DNA of 47,456 nt, taken from assembly GCA_030431335.1 (NCBI GenBank), contig JAUIJH010000023.1, forward strand, positions 1 to 47,456, written 5' to 3'. Under the pieces are notes generated by a model. The model did not search any database. It was given only the letters and a program-made list of their open reading frames with translations, and was not told where the DNA came from. Origin of the DNA: Alphaproteobacteria bacterium. GTDB taxonomy: Bacteria; Pseudomonadota; Alphaproteobacteria; Rhizobiales; Amorphaceae. Positions 1 to 10,558 of the stretch are shown piece by piece. The position numbers and the translations under genes are program-made. The first letter of the stretch is position 1, and each line of letters opens with the position of its first letter.

Positions 1-1259
1 CCGGTCTCGGCAAGGGCCTCCTTGAAGGTCGCCGGATCGACGCCCAGATGCTCGCCCAGGAGCGCGCTCCGCACCGCATGCACCGTGTCCCGTTCCGCCT
101 GCGAGCCGCCCAGCTCCGTGTCGAGCACGATGTCGCACTCGCTGTCGAACCCCAGCGATCGGTTGTTGAGGTTGGACGAACCCACCCGCAGCACCCCGTC
201 GTCGATCACCGTCACCTTGGCATGCACGTAGATCGCCACGCCCTTCGCGGTGACGGGGTAGTAGGCGGCGAAGCGGCCATGCACGTCGCGCTGCCACACC
301 TCGTGCAACATTTTCTGGCGGGCACCGTCCATCGCCTTGCGCCGCAGCCAGCCCTCGGCGTGCTCCGGCATCACCAGCACGATCTCCGGCCCCTCCGGCT
401 CGGCGAGGCGGCGGGCGATGGCATCGGCGATGGCGCGCGAGGCGAAATATTGCGATTCGAAGTAGATCGTTTGCCGTGCCGCGGCGATGGCGTCGAGATA
501 GAACGCCTCGATCTCGCGAACCTCCTCACGGTCCTCGTGGGTGGGAAACGTGCGCGCGATGCCGGCCTCCACGTCGCGGAACGTGGGCTCCAGATGCGCC
601 GGCCAGTTGACCGCGTTGGCCGGCGGCGGCGTCAGCACCTCCTCCGTGGCGAGCACCCAGCGACGGCGGGCGAGCTCGCCGAGCGCGCGAGCGAGGTCGC
701 CGTCGACGGCCAGTGTCGCATCGTGCCAGGGCTTGGTCGGGTTGCCGCTCGGTGTGACGCGGCAGGGATCGTCGTCGGCGTGGGCGGGCGTGTCCCAGCG
801 GTCGGCCGTCATGTCGATCCCGCCGCAGAAGGCGATGGCATCGTCGATGACGACGATCTTGGCGTGGTGGGCCGCGCCCATCGGGTGCACGCCGTCGAGC
901 CGGAAATGCTGGCGATCGCTCGTCACCCAATCGGTGATGAAGATCGGCAGCGCCCCCCGCCCCAGCGCCTCGATTGTGCTGAGATCCCATTGCAGCACGT
1001 AGGTGTTGAGGGTCGGCGTGCGCTCGGTCAGCCAGTTGAGGAACTCGCCAAGCCGGTTGGGCCCCTCGATCGTCGCGCCCTGCGGCTCGAGCGAGATGCG
1101 CATGTCGAAATCCCAACCGATCATCATGATGGTGTGGCGCGCTTCGACCATGGCCTGCTTGACGGCGCGAAAATAATCGGCGGCATCGATGATGAGGGCC
1201 AGACGGTCCGCCCTCTCGATGCGCCAGCAATTGCGGCCCGTTTGCAAAATGGGAGACAC
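1..1259 (-). CDS. Phospholipase D-superfamily protein (partial, C-terminus beyond left edge)
   Basis: The minus strand is open from about 1.25 kb to the left edge of the window and encodes a cardiolipin-synthase/phospholipase-D-like protein. Two HKD motifs are visible: HAKIVVIDD (complement of about 841-868) and HAKVTVIDD followed by GSSNLNNRS (complement of about 160-229). The family uses the paired His/Lys/Asp motifs for phosphodiester hydrolysis or transfer through a phosphohistidine. No membrane segment is seen ahead of the first domain, so this is not the classical two-TM Cls layout. The N-terminus reads GRNCWRIERADRLALIIDAA. No good ribosome binding site settles the start: GTG at 1259 is my choice and GTG at 1325 is possible. 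The C-terminus is cut off by the window. It is transcribed divergently from the SDR gene. Family assignment is firm; the substrate is unknown. Confidence 0.85.
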   Translation of the reverse strand, partial: MSPILQTGRNCWRIERADRLALIIDAADYFRAVKQAMVEARHTIMMIGWDFDMRISLEPQGATIEGPNRLGEFLNWLTERTPTLNTYVLQWDLSTIEALGRGALPIFITDWVTSDRQHFRLDGVHPMGAAHHAKIVVIDDAIAFCGGIDMTADRWDTPAHADDDPCRVTPSGNPTKPWHDATLAVDGDLARALGELARRRWVLATEEVLTPPPANAVNWPAHLEPTFRDVEAGIARTFPTHEDREEVREIEAFYLDAIAAARQTIYFESQYFASRAIADAIARRLAEPEGPEIVLVMPEHAEGWLRRKAMDGARQKMLHEVWQRDVHGRFAAYYPVTAKGVAIYVHAKVTVIDDGVLRVGSSNLNNRSLGFDSECDIVLDTELGGSQAERDTVHAVRSALLGEHLGVDPATFKEALAET

Positions 1260-1582
1260 GTTGATGCCCGTCGTTGCGTTGCGCGTTGCGAGCCCCGCGC
1301 CCGCACGGGCGCCCCGCGCCGCCACGATAGCGCGCCGGCGGCGGGATCGCGAGCCAAGCCGGACATTGAGCGGGCGCGCGCACCCCACGTCCACCGTTCG
1401 GTGACGGGGCGGGCTCGCGGCCGACGGAAGATGGGCGCGTTCGGGCACGCTGCGATCGGACCGGCGATCCTTGCCTCGCGCTGGCTTGGCGGCGCCGGCA
1501 GCAAACATAGCGGCCAGCCCCGCACGGACGGTGCACTTGGCGCCGTTCTGGGCTATGGCACGCGGCAAAACAGGAGTGTGCC

Positions 1583-2350
1583 ATGAAGGTTGATCATACC
1601 GTTGCTGCCATCGTGACCGGCGGCGCGTCGGGCCTCGGCGCGGCGACGGCGCGCAAGCTTGCCGCCGCGGGCGCCAAGGTCACGATCTTCGATATGAGCC
1701 AAGAGGCCGGCGTTGCGATGGCCGACGAGATCGGCGGCGCCTTCGTCATGGTCGACGTGACCCGCGAGGACAGCCTGGCGGCCGGGTTCGCCCACGCGCG
1801 CGAGCGGCACGGGCAGGAGCGGATCCTCGTCAATTGCGCCGGCATCGCGCCGGTGGCCAAGACGGTGTCGCGCGGCGCGGCGCATCCGTTCGACATGTTC
1901 GCCAAGGTGATCGACGTCAACCTGATGGGCACGTTCCGCGCCTCGGCGCTGTGCGCGCTGGGCCTGTCGAGCCTGGAGCCGGTAACGGAAGACGGCGAGC
2001 GCGGCGTGATCATCAACACCGCCTCGGTCGCCGCCTATGACGGCCAGATCGGCCAGGTGGCCTATGCCGCCTCCAAGGCCGGCGTCGCGGGCATGACGCT
2101 GCCGCTGGCGCGGGACCTGTCGCAGTTCGGCATTCGCGTGATGACCATCGCGCCGGGCATCTTCGAGACGCCGATGCTGATCGGGCTCGGCGAGAAGGTG
2201 GTGAGTTCGCTGGGAACCCAGGTCCCCTTTCCCAAGCGGCTCGGCCGACCGGACGAATATGCCGACCTGGCGCTGGCGATCATCGCCAACGGGCTGCTCA
2301 ACGGCGAGGTGATCCGCCTCGACGGCGCCATCCGCATGGCGCCCCGCTAA
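1583..2350 (+). CDS. Short-chain dehydrogenase, 3-hydroxyacyl-CoA dehydrogenase type 2-like
   Basis: 255-residue classical SDR. The Rossmann glycine motif TGGASGLG is near residue 12, the NAG-like motif reads NCAG, the catalytic Ser lies in NTASVAAYDGQ, and the YAASK active-site Tyr/Lys is near residue 160. The overall pattern, including FETPML and a C-terminal GEVIRLDGAIRM, resembles the HSD17B10/type II 3-hydroxyacyl-CoA dehydrogenase branch, which oxidises 3-hydroxyacyl-CoA with NAD in beta-oxidation or branched-chain amino acid breakdown. That specificity is inferred. ATG at 1583 has an AGGAG about 8 bases upstream. The gene stands alone: it diverges from the phospholipase-D-like gene and converges on argG, with a hairpin between. 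Confidence 0.9.
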   Translation: MKVDHTVAAIVTGGASGLGAATARKLAAAGAKVTIFDMSQEAGVAMADEIGGAFVMVDVTREDSLAAGFAHARERHGQERILVNCAGIAPVAKTVSRGAAHPFDMFAKVIDVNLMGTFRASALCALGLSSLEPVTEDGERGVIINTASVAAYDGQIGQVAYAASKAGVAGMTLPLARDLSQFGIRVMTIAPGIFETPMLIGLGEKVVSSLGTQVPFPKRLGRPDEYADLALAIIANGLLNGEVIRLDGAIRMAPR

Positions 2351-2360
2351 GGCGGCGAAG

Positions 2361-2388
2361 GGCGCGGCCGCCGGGCCGCGCCACCTTC

Positions 2389-2390
<2 letters not shown>
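2361..2390. terminator. GC-rich hairpin terminator between convergent genes
   Basis: GGCGCGGCC (2361-2369) pairs perfectly with GGCCGCGCC (2374-2382) around a 4-base loop, followed by a pyrimidine-rich tract ending in TTCTTATTT. It lies between the SDR stop and the argG stop, as expected for a terminator serving one or both genes. Confidence 0.7.
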
Positions 2391-3594
<1,204 letters not shown>

Positions 3595-3741
3595 ACGTCG
3601 TTCAGCGCGGTTCACGGGATGCGGCGGATTTGGCACGGCAGCCGGGGCAAAGGCAACACTTGCGCGCAAACCGAGCGACGAACCGGGCCACGGGCCGCCA
3701 TGCATCGCCGCCACAACCCGCGGTCGCGGCGCGGCCCGGCC

Positions 3742-5475
3742 TCAGCCGCCGGCGCGCGCGGGCGGCTCCTTGCCACCGGCCCCCGGCTCGCCTTCCGGCG
3801 CCGCTGCCGCCGCCCCGCCCGCGTCGACGCGGGCAACCCGCAGGCGCGGCAGCGCATCGGTCCCGTCGTGGTCGCGCACGAAGGCGAGCATCTTTTCGCG
3901 CACGCGGCAGTGCAGGTTCCAGGCGGCGCTCGGATCGTCGGCGGTGCAGTAGAAGCGCACGTCCATGCCGTCCTCGTCCTGGCCGACCACCTGCACCTTG
4001 GGCTCGGCATCCTGCGACCAGTCCGGATCGTCCGCGACGATGCTGGCAAAATGCTCCCGCAGGATGTCGACGTCGGTGCGGTGGTCGAGCTTGATGAGCA
4101 CCGGCATGGTCATCATGGGGTCGGCCATCGTCCAGTTCTCGAACGAGGTGGACACGAAATTCTTCACCGGCACGATGAAGCGCTTCATGTCCCACGTGCG
4201 CAGCTGGACGTAGGTGTAGTTGATCTGCTCGACGTAGGCCCAGTGGTCCTCGAAATACACCGCATCACCGATGCGCAGCGGCTTGGCGAAGGCAAGCTGC
4301 AGCGAGGCGAGCAGGTTGCCGATCATCGTCTGCGCCGCGATGCCGAACACGGCGGTGGCGACGCCGGCCGAGACCAGCAGGCTCATGCCGAACGAGGAAA
4401 ACACGTTGAGCGAGGAGATCGCCGCCGCCACGCCGGCGACGACCACCGCCAGCACGCCCACGCGCTTGGCCGCGGACAGGTTGGTGTACCAGTCGCGGTC
4501 GTTGCTGTTTTCCGGCTTGTCGATGGTGTTGAGATAGCGGTCGGATGTGTAGTCGATGATGGTGTCGAGCACGCGCGAGGCGGCGATCACCAGCGCCACG
4601 ACGACGAGGAACCAGAAGATCACCGACAGAACCGCGCCGACGCCGGCGGAAAAGACGAACAGACCCAGCACCATCGTGTGAAGGAACAAGCTGGTGACGA
4701 GGAGCACCGCCGGCAATCGCGAGCGGCTGAGACCGTCGCGCACGCTGTCGCGCGGAACCCGCGCGATCAGCAGCGAGAAGGCGCGGTAGACCAGCGCGGC
4801 GACGACGGCCGCCAGCGCCAACACGATGGGCAGCGCGATGACTTCCCACCACAGCAGGCCGCCGAAGGCCTCCATCCGCAGCACCATGGGCAGCATCTGC
4901 TCCAGCGCGGTCGGCCCATAGCGGTCATAGAGCTGATCGACGTGCTCCACCGTCTGGCGGGAGAACACCCACACCGGCTCGTCTTCGCCCACCTTGACGC
5001 GGTTGAGGCGGATGGCGATGGGCCAGGGACCGAGCTCGAGGGTGCCGAGCTTGAGGCTCTTGCGCGGCTCGCCGACCATGGGCTGGCGGCTGGTGCCGCT
5101 GGTTTCCATGGCGTCGGGCCGGTCGGGGATGGCCTCGAAATCGATCGGGATCTTGCGCTCGATGATCTCGGCGAGCTCCTTGGCGAGGCGTGGGCCGGCG
5201 CTCGCCTGCTCGCCCTCGGGGATCGCATCGAGGTCGAGCATCTGGGCGGCGCGCGCGAAATCGGCTTGGCCGATCGCCAGGAAGAAGGATTCGAGGGCGG
5301 CTTGCGGCGTCGAGCGATCCAGCCTGTCCGGCGGCGCGGCCAGGCCAGAATTGAGGGTTTCAAGCTTAAATGCCGTCGCTTGATCCGATCCCTGCGCATT
5401 GGCGGAAACGACCATCAGGCAGGCCCAGATGATGCCGGCCAAAGCAACGGGAACGGCGGATTTTATTCTTTTCAT
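3742..5475 (-). CDS. Small-conductance mechanosensitive channel (MscS family), long form
   Basis: 577 residues. A signal peptide (about 1-28, ending VSANAQ) is followed by a periplasmic soluble region of about 170 residues, at least four hydrophobic helices (about 205-360), and an MscS pore-helix-like segment (GVATAVFGIAAQTMIGNLLA). The MscS beta domain follows (PLRIGDAVYF, then VPVKNFVSTSFENWT), then the C-terminal alpha/beta domain. The family opens under membrane tension and releases osmolytes during hypo-osmotic shock. It is about twice the length of E. coli MscS because of the exported N-terminal part. The C-terminus ends in an Ala/Gly/Pro-rich tail. The ATG at 5475 gives a sensible signal peptide. 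It lies between the GGDEF-EAL gene and argG, all on the minus strand but with gaps above 100 bases. Confidence 0.92.
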   Translation of the reverse strand: MKRIKSAVPVALAGIIWACLMVVSANAQGSDQATAFKLETLNSGLAAPPDRLDRSTPQAALESFFLAIGQADFARAAQMLDLDAIPEGEQASAGPRLAKELAEIIERKIPIDFEAIPDRPDAMETSGTSRQPMVGEPRKSLKLGTLELGPWPIAIRLNRVKVGEDEPVWVFSRQTVEHVDQLYDRYGPTALEQMLPMVLRMEAFGGLLWWEVIALPIVLALAAVVAALVYRAFSLLIARVPRDSVRDGLSRSRLPAVLLVTSLFLHTMVLGLFVFSAGVGAVLSVIFWFLVVVALVIAASRVLDTIIDYTSDRYLNTIDKPENSNDRDWYTNLSAAKRVGVLAVVVAGVAAAISSLNVFSSFGMSLLVSAGVATAVFGIAAQTMIGNLLASLQLAFAKPLRIGDAVYFEDHWAYVEQINYTYVQLRTWDMKRFIVPVKNFVSTSFENWTMADPMMTMPVLIKLDHRTDVDILREHFASIVADDPDWSQDAEPKVQVVGQDEDGMDVRFYCTADDPSAAWNLHCRVREKMLAFVRDHDGTDALPRLRVARVDAGGAAAAAPEGEPGAGGKEPPARAGG

Positions 5476-5600
5476 TATCTCACTGTGACATGAGGCATCG
5501 GCGCGGCGGTCCGTCTCGCCGCACGCGTTATGGTTTAGCTACAAAGGGCGGGATCGCGGGACGTCAAGTTTGCTGCGCGCGCATCAAGCCGCGGCGACGC

Positions 5601-8120
5601 TCACATTCCGGCGGTGTTCTCGCGGATGATGGCCGGCGCGGGCTCGCCCGGGAGCCAGTCTTCGCCGACCTCCGACGCTCCCTCGTCGGCATCGGACAAC
5701 GCGTCGCCGGCAATCGCGTCGTACGCGGGGGGCGCCGTCTCGCCGGCGGCGGGCGCCATCCCGTCGAGACGGGCCGCTCCGGTATCGGCGCCGACGGGGG
5801 CGGCGATGAGGCCGGTCGGAATGTGGGCTCCGACGGGGCCGAACAGGTGGCCCTGGAAGACGGTGAAGCCGTAGCTCGCCAGCAGGCTGAGGCCGTCTTC
5901 GCATTCCACGCCGCTCGCCACGGGAGTGATGCCCAGCCGGTGCGCGATGTCGGCCATGGACCGCATGACCGCCTGGAGGCGCTGGCGATCCTTGAGGGAG
6001 CCGTTGCAGGCGAAGCGGACGTCGACCTTGATGCCGGCAAGCGGCAGCTGCGCGATGACTTTGAACGAGGTGGACCCCGATCCGAAATCGTCCAGCATGA
6101 AGCGCACACCGCGTTCGGCGAGGGAGCGTATGCTGGCTGCGAGCGTGTCGGTCAGCCGGATCGCGTCGGTTTCCGACAGCTCGATGACAAGCCGGTCGGG
6201 CGGCACGGCGTTCTTTGCAAGGATCTGGACGACACGCTCGGCGAATTCGGCGCGCTGGAGCGAGGCGCCGGCGACGTTGACGGCCAGCGCCCTCGGGCAG
6301 CGGGGCTGCCGCATCGCCGCGCCGTAGGCGGCGATGGTCCGCTCCAGCACCAGGAAATCGAGCTTGTCGATCAGCTCGAACTTGTCGGCGGACTGGATGA
6401 ATTCCGCCGGCTTCAAGAGCGCGCCGGAGCGCTTGCGGCGCCACCGCACGTACGCCTCGACCCCGACCGGGATACCGCCTTCGGCGGCGAATTGCGGCTG
6501 GTAGACGATCTCGAAATTCTCGCGCGTCAGGGCGTCCTGCAGCTCGAACTCGAGCATCCGCTGGGGATCGACCGTGGCGAGCAGGCCCTCGCTGAACAAG
6601 CATATCCGGGCGCCGCCGGCGTGCTTGGCGCGGTAGGAGGCGAGATCGGCGTAGTGCAGCAGCGTCTGGGCATTGTCGGTGTCGGAGGGCATCACGCTCA
6701 GGCCGATACTGGCGCTCAGCGTGATCTCCTTGTCGCCGAGGCGAAACGGCTGCTCGATCGCGGCGAGGAGCGCGCGGGCGAACTTGTGCCGATGGGGCAT
6801 CCCGTCGGGCCGGCAGATGATGGTGAACTCGTCGCCCCCCATGCGGTAGAGCGACATCGAGGGCGCGAGCGCCGTGCGGATCCGCTCGGCCAGTTGCTTC
6901 AGCACCTCGTCACCCGCGGCATGGCCGTGGGTGTCGTTGACCGGCTTGAAGCGGTCGAGGTCGATGGCGATCAGCGTCAGCGGGCTGGTTTCGGCGACGT
7001 CCTCGGCGGCCTGCTCGATGGCCTTGGCGAAGGCGGCCCGGTTGCCCGCCCCCGTCAGCATGTCGTGCATGGCGAGGTAGCGGATCTTCTCCTCGGCCCG
7101 CTTGCGGTCGGTGATGTCGACGAAGATCAGGATCCGCTCGTGCTCCACCACGCTCTGGGCCACCGGATCGTCGGGCGCGGGGAAACTGACCCGCGCCGTC
7201 TTGACGAGGAAGGTGCGCGCCTGGGCCGGCAGCTTAAGCTCCACGTCGGCCTGGTCGGCGACGGCTTCCAGATGCTCCAGCAGCATCGGGAAGCCGACGA
7301 AGCGCTGACCGCCCGAGACGAAGGTGTCCCGGCAGCGGACCATTGCCTCGCCATCGGCGACGCCCAGCATGGCCAGCAGCGCGCTGTTGACGAAGCGCAC
7401 CTGGCGGCTCTCGTCGATCTGGCAGATCCCCACCGGAGCGCTGTTGCCCAGCGCCGTGAAGCGCTGCACCTGCGCCTGTAGGCTGGCCTTCAGCGCATAG
7501 AACTCGCTCACGTCCACGGCGATGCCGACATTGGCGCCGCTCTTGGTGCGCGACTTGGTCACTCGCATCCACACCCCGTCGGGATAGCGCCTGTCGGTCG
7601 GAAGCCCGGTTGCGGCGCGCAGGAAGGCGCATCGGCGCGCGATCTCGAACTCCAGGCGGTCGGACGGCACCCACGGGCTCAGCGTGCGGCGCGCGATATC
7701 GGCGTAGGACGTGCCTGGAGCCAGATATTCGGCCGGGATCTGCAGGGCTTGGCGATAGCGCTCGTTGCTGAGGATCAGCCGGTCGTCACGGTCGTAGATG
7801 ACGAAGGGGGCCCACGTCGCGTCGACCGCTTCCACGATCAGGCGCAGGCGACGGCGAAGGGCGATCGAGGCCAGCAGGGCCCCAACCAGCGCGATCAGCG
7901 CGCACAACTCCACCAACCAGACCCCGACGGGCGCCGCCGCGGTGAGTTCGAGCACGAAGGCGGAGCTGACGGCAAGGGTCGCGCCGACCATCAGTGGCAG
8001 CAACGCCGCTTCGGCCAGAACCGAAGGCACAAGTGCGTGAAATGTCTTACGCAACCACACGACGCTCACTTCCGTGATAGCCCCTTTGACAAGATAGGCG
8101 TACGGCGGAGCAGCGACCAT
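5601..8120 (-). CDS. Membrane PAS-GGDEF-EAL protein (cyclic-di-GMP signalling)
   Basis: 839 residues from the ATG at 8120, which has a GGGAGCGG about 8 bases upstream; a TTG at 8153 is possible. Order: two membrane helices in the first 80 residues, two PAS-like segments (about 85-330), a GGDEF domain with the intact signature RMGGDEF, then an EAL domain. The EAL signature reads GVEAYVRW, so the Leu of EAL is Tyr. The downstream DDFGSG acidic motif and an E in the ASGVECEDG region are present. GGDEF domains make cyclic-di-GMP and EAL domains break it down. The cyclase part looks competent; the phosphodiesterase part may be altered by the EAY change, though the metal-binding Glu is kept. Likely role: switching between sessile and motile states. 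It lies 90 bases downstream of the DUF1326 gene on the same strand. Confidence 0.92.
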   Translation of the reverse strand: MVAAPPYAYLVKGAITEVSVVWLRKTFHALVPSVLAEAALLPLMVGATLAVSSAFVLELTAAAPVGVWLVELCALIALVGALLASIALRRRLRLIVEAVDATWAPFVIYDRDDRLILSNERYRQALQIPAEYLAPGTSYADIARRTLSPWVPSDRLEFEIARRCAFLRAATGLPTDRRYPDGVWMRVTKSRTKSGANVGIAVDVSEFYALKASLQAQVQRFTALGNSAPVGICQIDESRQVRFVNSALLAMLGVADGEAMVRCRDTFVSGGQRFVGFPMLLEHLEAVADQADVELKLPAQARTFLVKTARVSFPAPDDPVAQSVVEHERILIFVDITDRKRAEEKIRYLAMHDMLTGAGNRAAFAKAIEQAAEDVAETSPLTLIAIDLDRFKPVNDTHGHAAGDEVLKQLAERIRTALAPSMSLYRMGGDEFTIICRPDGMPHRHKFARALLAAIEQPFRLGDKEITLSASIGLSVMPSDTDNAQTLLHYADLASYRAKHAGGARICLFSEGLLATVDPQRMLEFELQDALTRENFEIVYQPQFAAEGGIPVGVEAYVRWRRKRSGALLKPAEFIQSADKFELIDKLDFLVLERTIAAYGAAMRQPRCPRALAVNVAGASLQRAEFAERVVQILAKNAVPPDRLVIELSETDAIRLTDTLAASIRSLAERGVRFMLDDFGSGSTSFKVIAQLPLAGIKVDVRFACNGSLKDRQRLQAVMRSMADIAHRLGITPVASGVECEDGLSLLASYGFTVFQGHLFGPVGAHIPTGLIAAPVGADTGAARLDGMAPAAGETAPPAYDAIAGDALSDADEGASEVGEDWLPGEPAPAIIRENTAGM

Positions 8121-8210
8121 GGCGGGCCGCTCCCGCGGGCAGTCCCCGCGCAAGCTTCTCGCGCCGGCTCTGCCCCCACAGCCTGCAAACGTGCGCTGCG
8201 GAAAAAGCCG

Positions 8211-8852
8211 TTAGGCCGCGTTTCGAATGACACCGTGATTGGAAAGATGGATCTGCGCGAACTGGGCGTAGGTCGACTTGAGGTTCGGCAGCTCGATGAC
8301 GCCGGTCGCGGTCGTGCTGGCGCTGCCGATCTCGGCCAGCGTGTATTCGAACCCGTCGGGCATATCGATCCGCACGCGGTGGGCGGCGCCGGTGACGGGA
8401 TTGCGGATCGGCTCGGCCACGGTGGTGAACACGCCGTCCACCTCGATGCGGCCTTGGCGCGCCTCCAGGTCGATGGTGCTCTCGATGCGGCGGAACAGCG
8501 TTTCGTGCCGCGTGGGGCACATGGCGTGGAAGATCCACCACATCGTGGCCATTTCGGCCGTGTCGCCGCCGGGCATGATCTCTTCCAGCGCCTTGCGCTG
8601 TGCCGGGCTGGCCCGTTCGTCGATGATGATCTGCATCTCGCCGTTGCCCTCGTGCACCGGCCCCGGCCACTTGTAGATCGCCGCCGCACGCAGCCCGTCG
8701 AGCGAAACGTCGCCATAGTGTCCGGTCTCGATCTGGAAGGCGCCGGCCGCATGACAGTTGCCGTGGGTTGGCAACGCATTGAATTGACAGGGGCAACCAT
8801 AGTCACAATTGCAATTGGCGAGTTCGATTGCATGGACTTCCCAAGGCGTCAT
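8211..8852 (-). CDS. DUF1326 domain protein
   Basis: 213 residues starting MTPWEVHAIELANCNCDYGC. The Cys cluster CNCDYGCPCQF near residue 14 and the GGD/MWWIFHAMCPT section are characteristic of DUF1326 proteins of proteobacteria. No biochemical function is known to me for the family; the clustered N-terminal cysteines suggest metal or redox chemistry, which is inference. The gene precedes the GGDEF-EAL gene by about 90 bases, so the two may be co-transcribed. Upstream lies an AT-rich intergenic region shared with homospermidine synthase, which is transcribed the other way. Confidence 0.9.
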   Translation of the reverse strand: MTPWEVHAIELANCNCDYGCPCQFNALPTHGNCHAAGAFQIETGHYGDVSLDGLRAAAIYKWPGPVHEGNGEMQIIIDERASPAQRKALEEIMPGGDTAEMATMWWIFHAMCPTRHETLFRRIESTIDLEARQGRIEVDGVFTTVAEPIRNPVTGAAHRVRIDMPDGFEYTLAEIGSASTTATGVIELPNLKSTYAQFAQIHLSNHGVIRNAA

Positions 8853-8889
8853 CGGCCGAAGCTCCAGAATTATTTCTTATGTCAAATGA

Positions 8890-8925
8890 ATCCCGTATGA
8901 ATGATACTCAAAATTGATACGGGAT
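8890..8925. promoter_or_regulatory. Inverted repeat in divergent intergenic region
   Basis: ATCCCGTAT (8890-8898) and ATACGGGAT (8917-8925) are perfect 9-base inverted arms separated by 18 bases, in the AT-rich region (8853-9120) between the divergent DUF1326 and homospermidine synthase genes. The spacing suits an operator. A short T-run (8932-8936) follows on the plus strand, so a weak terminator is also possible, but no plus-strand gene ends here. Nothing else recognisable lies in this 268-base gap. Confidence 0.4.
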
Positions 8926-9120
8926 CGAGATCTTTTTGCTTGGGAATTTTGTCATTGATTCTGTATTGGAAAAAATTCATCCGAACGTAGCTTTGGCGCC
9001 GACGCTGCGGGAACGGCCTGCGAAACAGGCTTATCGTGCGGCGTAACGCCGGCGGCTGTTTCCAACTTGCCCCCGCCCGCACTAGAACCCCAGCCAACCA
9101 CTCGAGCCTGGAGAGATCGA

Positions 9121-10557
9121 ATGAGCGACTGGCCGGTATACGGCACCATTTCCGGCCCCATCGTGATGATCGGGTTCGGATCCATCGGACGCGGCACGCT
9201 GCCGTTGATCGAGCGTCATTTCTCGTTCGACCGTTCGCGCCTGGTGGTCATCGACCCCGCCGACACCGACCGGGCCCTGCTCGACGCGCGGGGCATCGCC
9301 TTCAAGCAGCTCGCCATCACGCGCGACAACTTCCGCGAGGTGCTGACGCCGCTGCTCACCGAAGGCGGCGGCCAGGGCTTCTGCGTCAACCTGTCGGTCG
9401 ACACCTCCTCGGTGGACATCATGCGGCTGACGCGCGAGCTCGGCGTCCTCTACATCGACACCGTGGTCGAGCCCTGGCCGGGCTTCTACTTCGACACCAA
9501 GGCCGACCCCGCCACGCGCACCAACTATTTCCTGCGCGAGACGGCGCGGCGCGAAAAGCGGCAGAACCCCGGCGGCACGACGGCGGTGTCCTGCTGTGGC
9601 GCCAACCCGGGCATGGTCTCCTGGTTCGTGAAGCAGGCGCTGCTCAACCTGCAGGCCGATCTCGGACGCGGCGACAGCGTGCCGCAGGACCGGCAGGGTT
9701 GGGCCCGCCTGATGCAGGGCCTCGGCGTGAAGGGCGTTCACATCGCCGAGCGCGACACCCAGCGCACCATCAAGCCCAAGCCGCTCGACGCGTTCTGGAA
9801 CACGTGGTCGGTGGAGGGCTTCATCTCGGAGGGCCTGCAGCCGGCCGAACTCGGCTGGGGCAGCCACGAGAAATGGATGCCCGACAACATGCGCGTCCAG
9901 GCCGACGGCTCGGGCTGCCAGGCGGCGCGCTTCATGCTGCAGCCGGGCGCGGCGACGCGGGTGCGCACCTGGTGTCCGACGCCGGGCCAGCAATACGGCT
10001 TCCTGGTGACGCACAACGAGAGCGTCTCGATCGCCGACTACTACACCGTCGGCGAAGGGCTCGACCCGGAATTTCGCCCCACCTGCCACTACGCCTATCA
10101 CCCGGCCAACGACGCGGTGCTGTCGCTGCACGAGATGTTCGGCCAGGCCGGCAAGCCGCAGAGCGTTCACCACGTGCTGGACGAGAAGGAGCTCGTCGAC
10201 GGCATCGACGAGCTCGGCGTCCTGCTCTACGGCCACGAGAAGAACGCCTACTGGTTCGGCTCGCAGCTCTCGCTGGAGGAAACGCGCCAGCTCGCCCCCT
10301 ACCAGAACGCGACGGGCCTGCAGGTGACCTCGGCCGTGCTCGCCGGAATGGTGTGGGCGCTGGAGAACCCGGAGGCCGGCATCGTGGAAGCCGACGAGAT
10401 GGACCATGCGCGGTGCCTCGAAGTGCAGCTTCCCTATCTGGGCCCCGTGAAGGGCTACTACACCGACTGGACGCCGCTCGCCGACCGGCCGGGCCTCTTC
10501 CCGGAGGACATCGACACCTCCGACCCCTGGCAGTTCCGCAACGTCCTGGTGCGTTAG
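9121..10557 (+). CDS. hss: Homospermidine synthase
   Basis: 478 residues starting MSDWPVYGTISGPIVMIGFG; the NAD-binding motif GFGSIGRG lies at residues 18-25. The protein matches bacterial homospermidine synthase along its length, for example SCCGANPGMVSWFVKQALL, LHEMFGQAGKP and a C-terminus in DPWQFRNVLVR. The enzyme condenses two putrescine molecules (or spermidine plus putrescine) with NAD as transient redox cofactor, giving sym-homospermidine, a polyamine typical of many Rhizobiales. The frame is open further upstream, but ATG 9121 has GGAGAG at good spacing and fits the family. The stop is TAG. The gene is monocistronic and is followed by a palindromic element. Confidence 0.96.
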   Translation: MSDWPVYGTISGPIVMIGFGSIGRGTLPLIERHFSFDRSRLVVIDPADTDRALLDARGIAFKQLAITRDNFREVLTPLLTEGGGQGFCVNLSVDTSSVDIMRLTRELGVLYIDTVVEPWPGFYFDTKADPATRTNYFLRETARREKRQNPGGTTAVSCCGANPGMVSWFVKQALLNLQADLGRGDSVPQDRQGWARLMQGLGVKGVHIAERDTQRTIKPKPLDAFWNTWSVEGFISEGLQPAELGWGSHEKWMPDNMRVQADGSGCQAARFMLQPGAATRVRTWCPTPGQQYGFLVTHNESVSIADYYTVGEGLDPEFRPTCHYAYHPANDAVLSLHEMFGQAGKPQSVHHVLDEKELVDGIDELGVLLYGHEKNAYWFGSQLSLEETRQLAPYQNATGLQVTSAVLAGMVWALENPEAGIVEADEMDHARCLEVQLPYLGPVKGYYTDWTPLADRPGLFPEDIDTSDPWQFRNVLVR

Positions 10558-10558
10558 A

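Noticed and set aside
48..1586. 512-codon plus-strand frame over the phospholipase-D-like gene
   Set aside because: It is the mirror image of the real minus-strand frame (His/Asp/Arg-rich, no motif), while the minus strand carries two clear HKD motifs.
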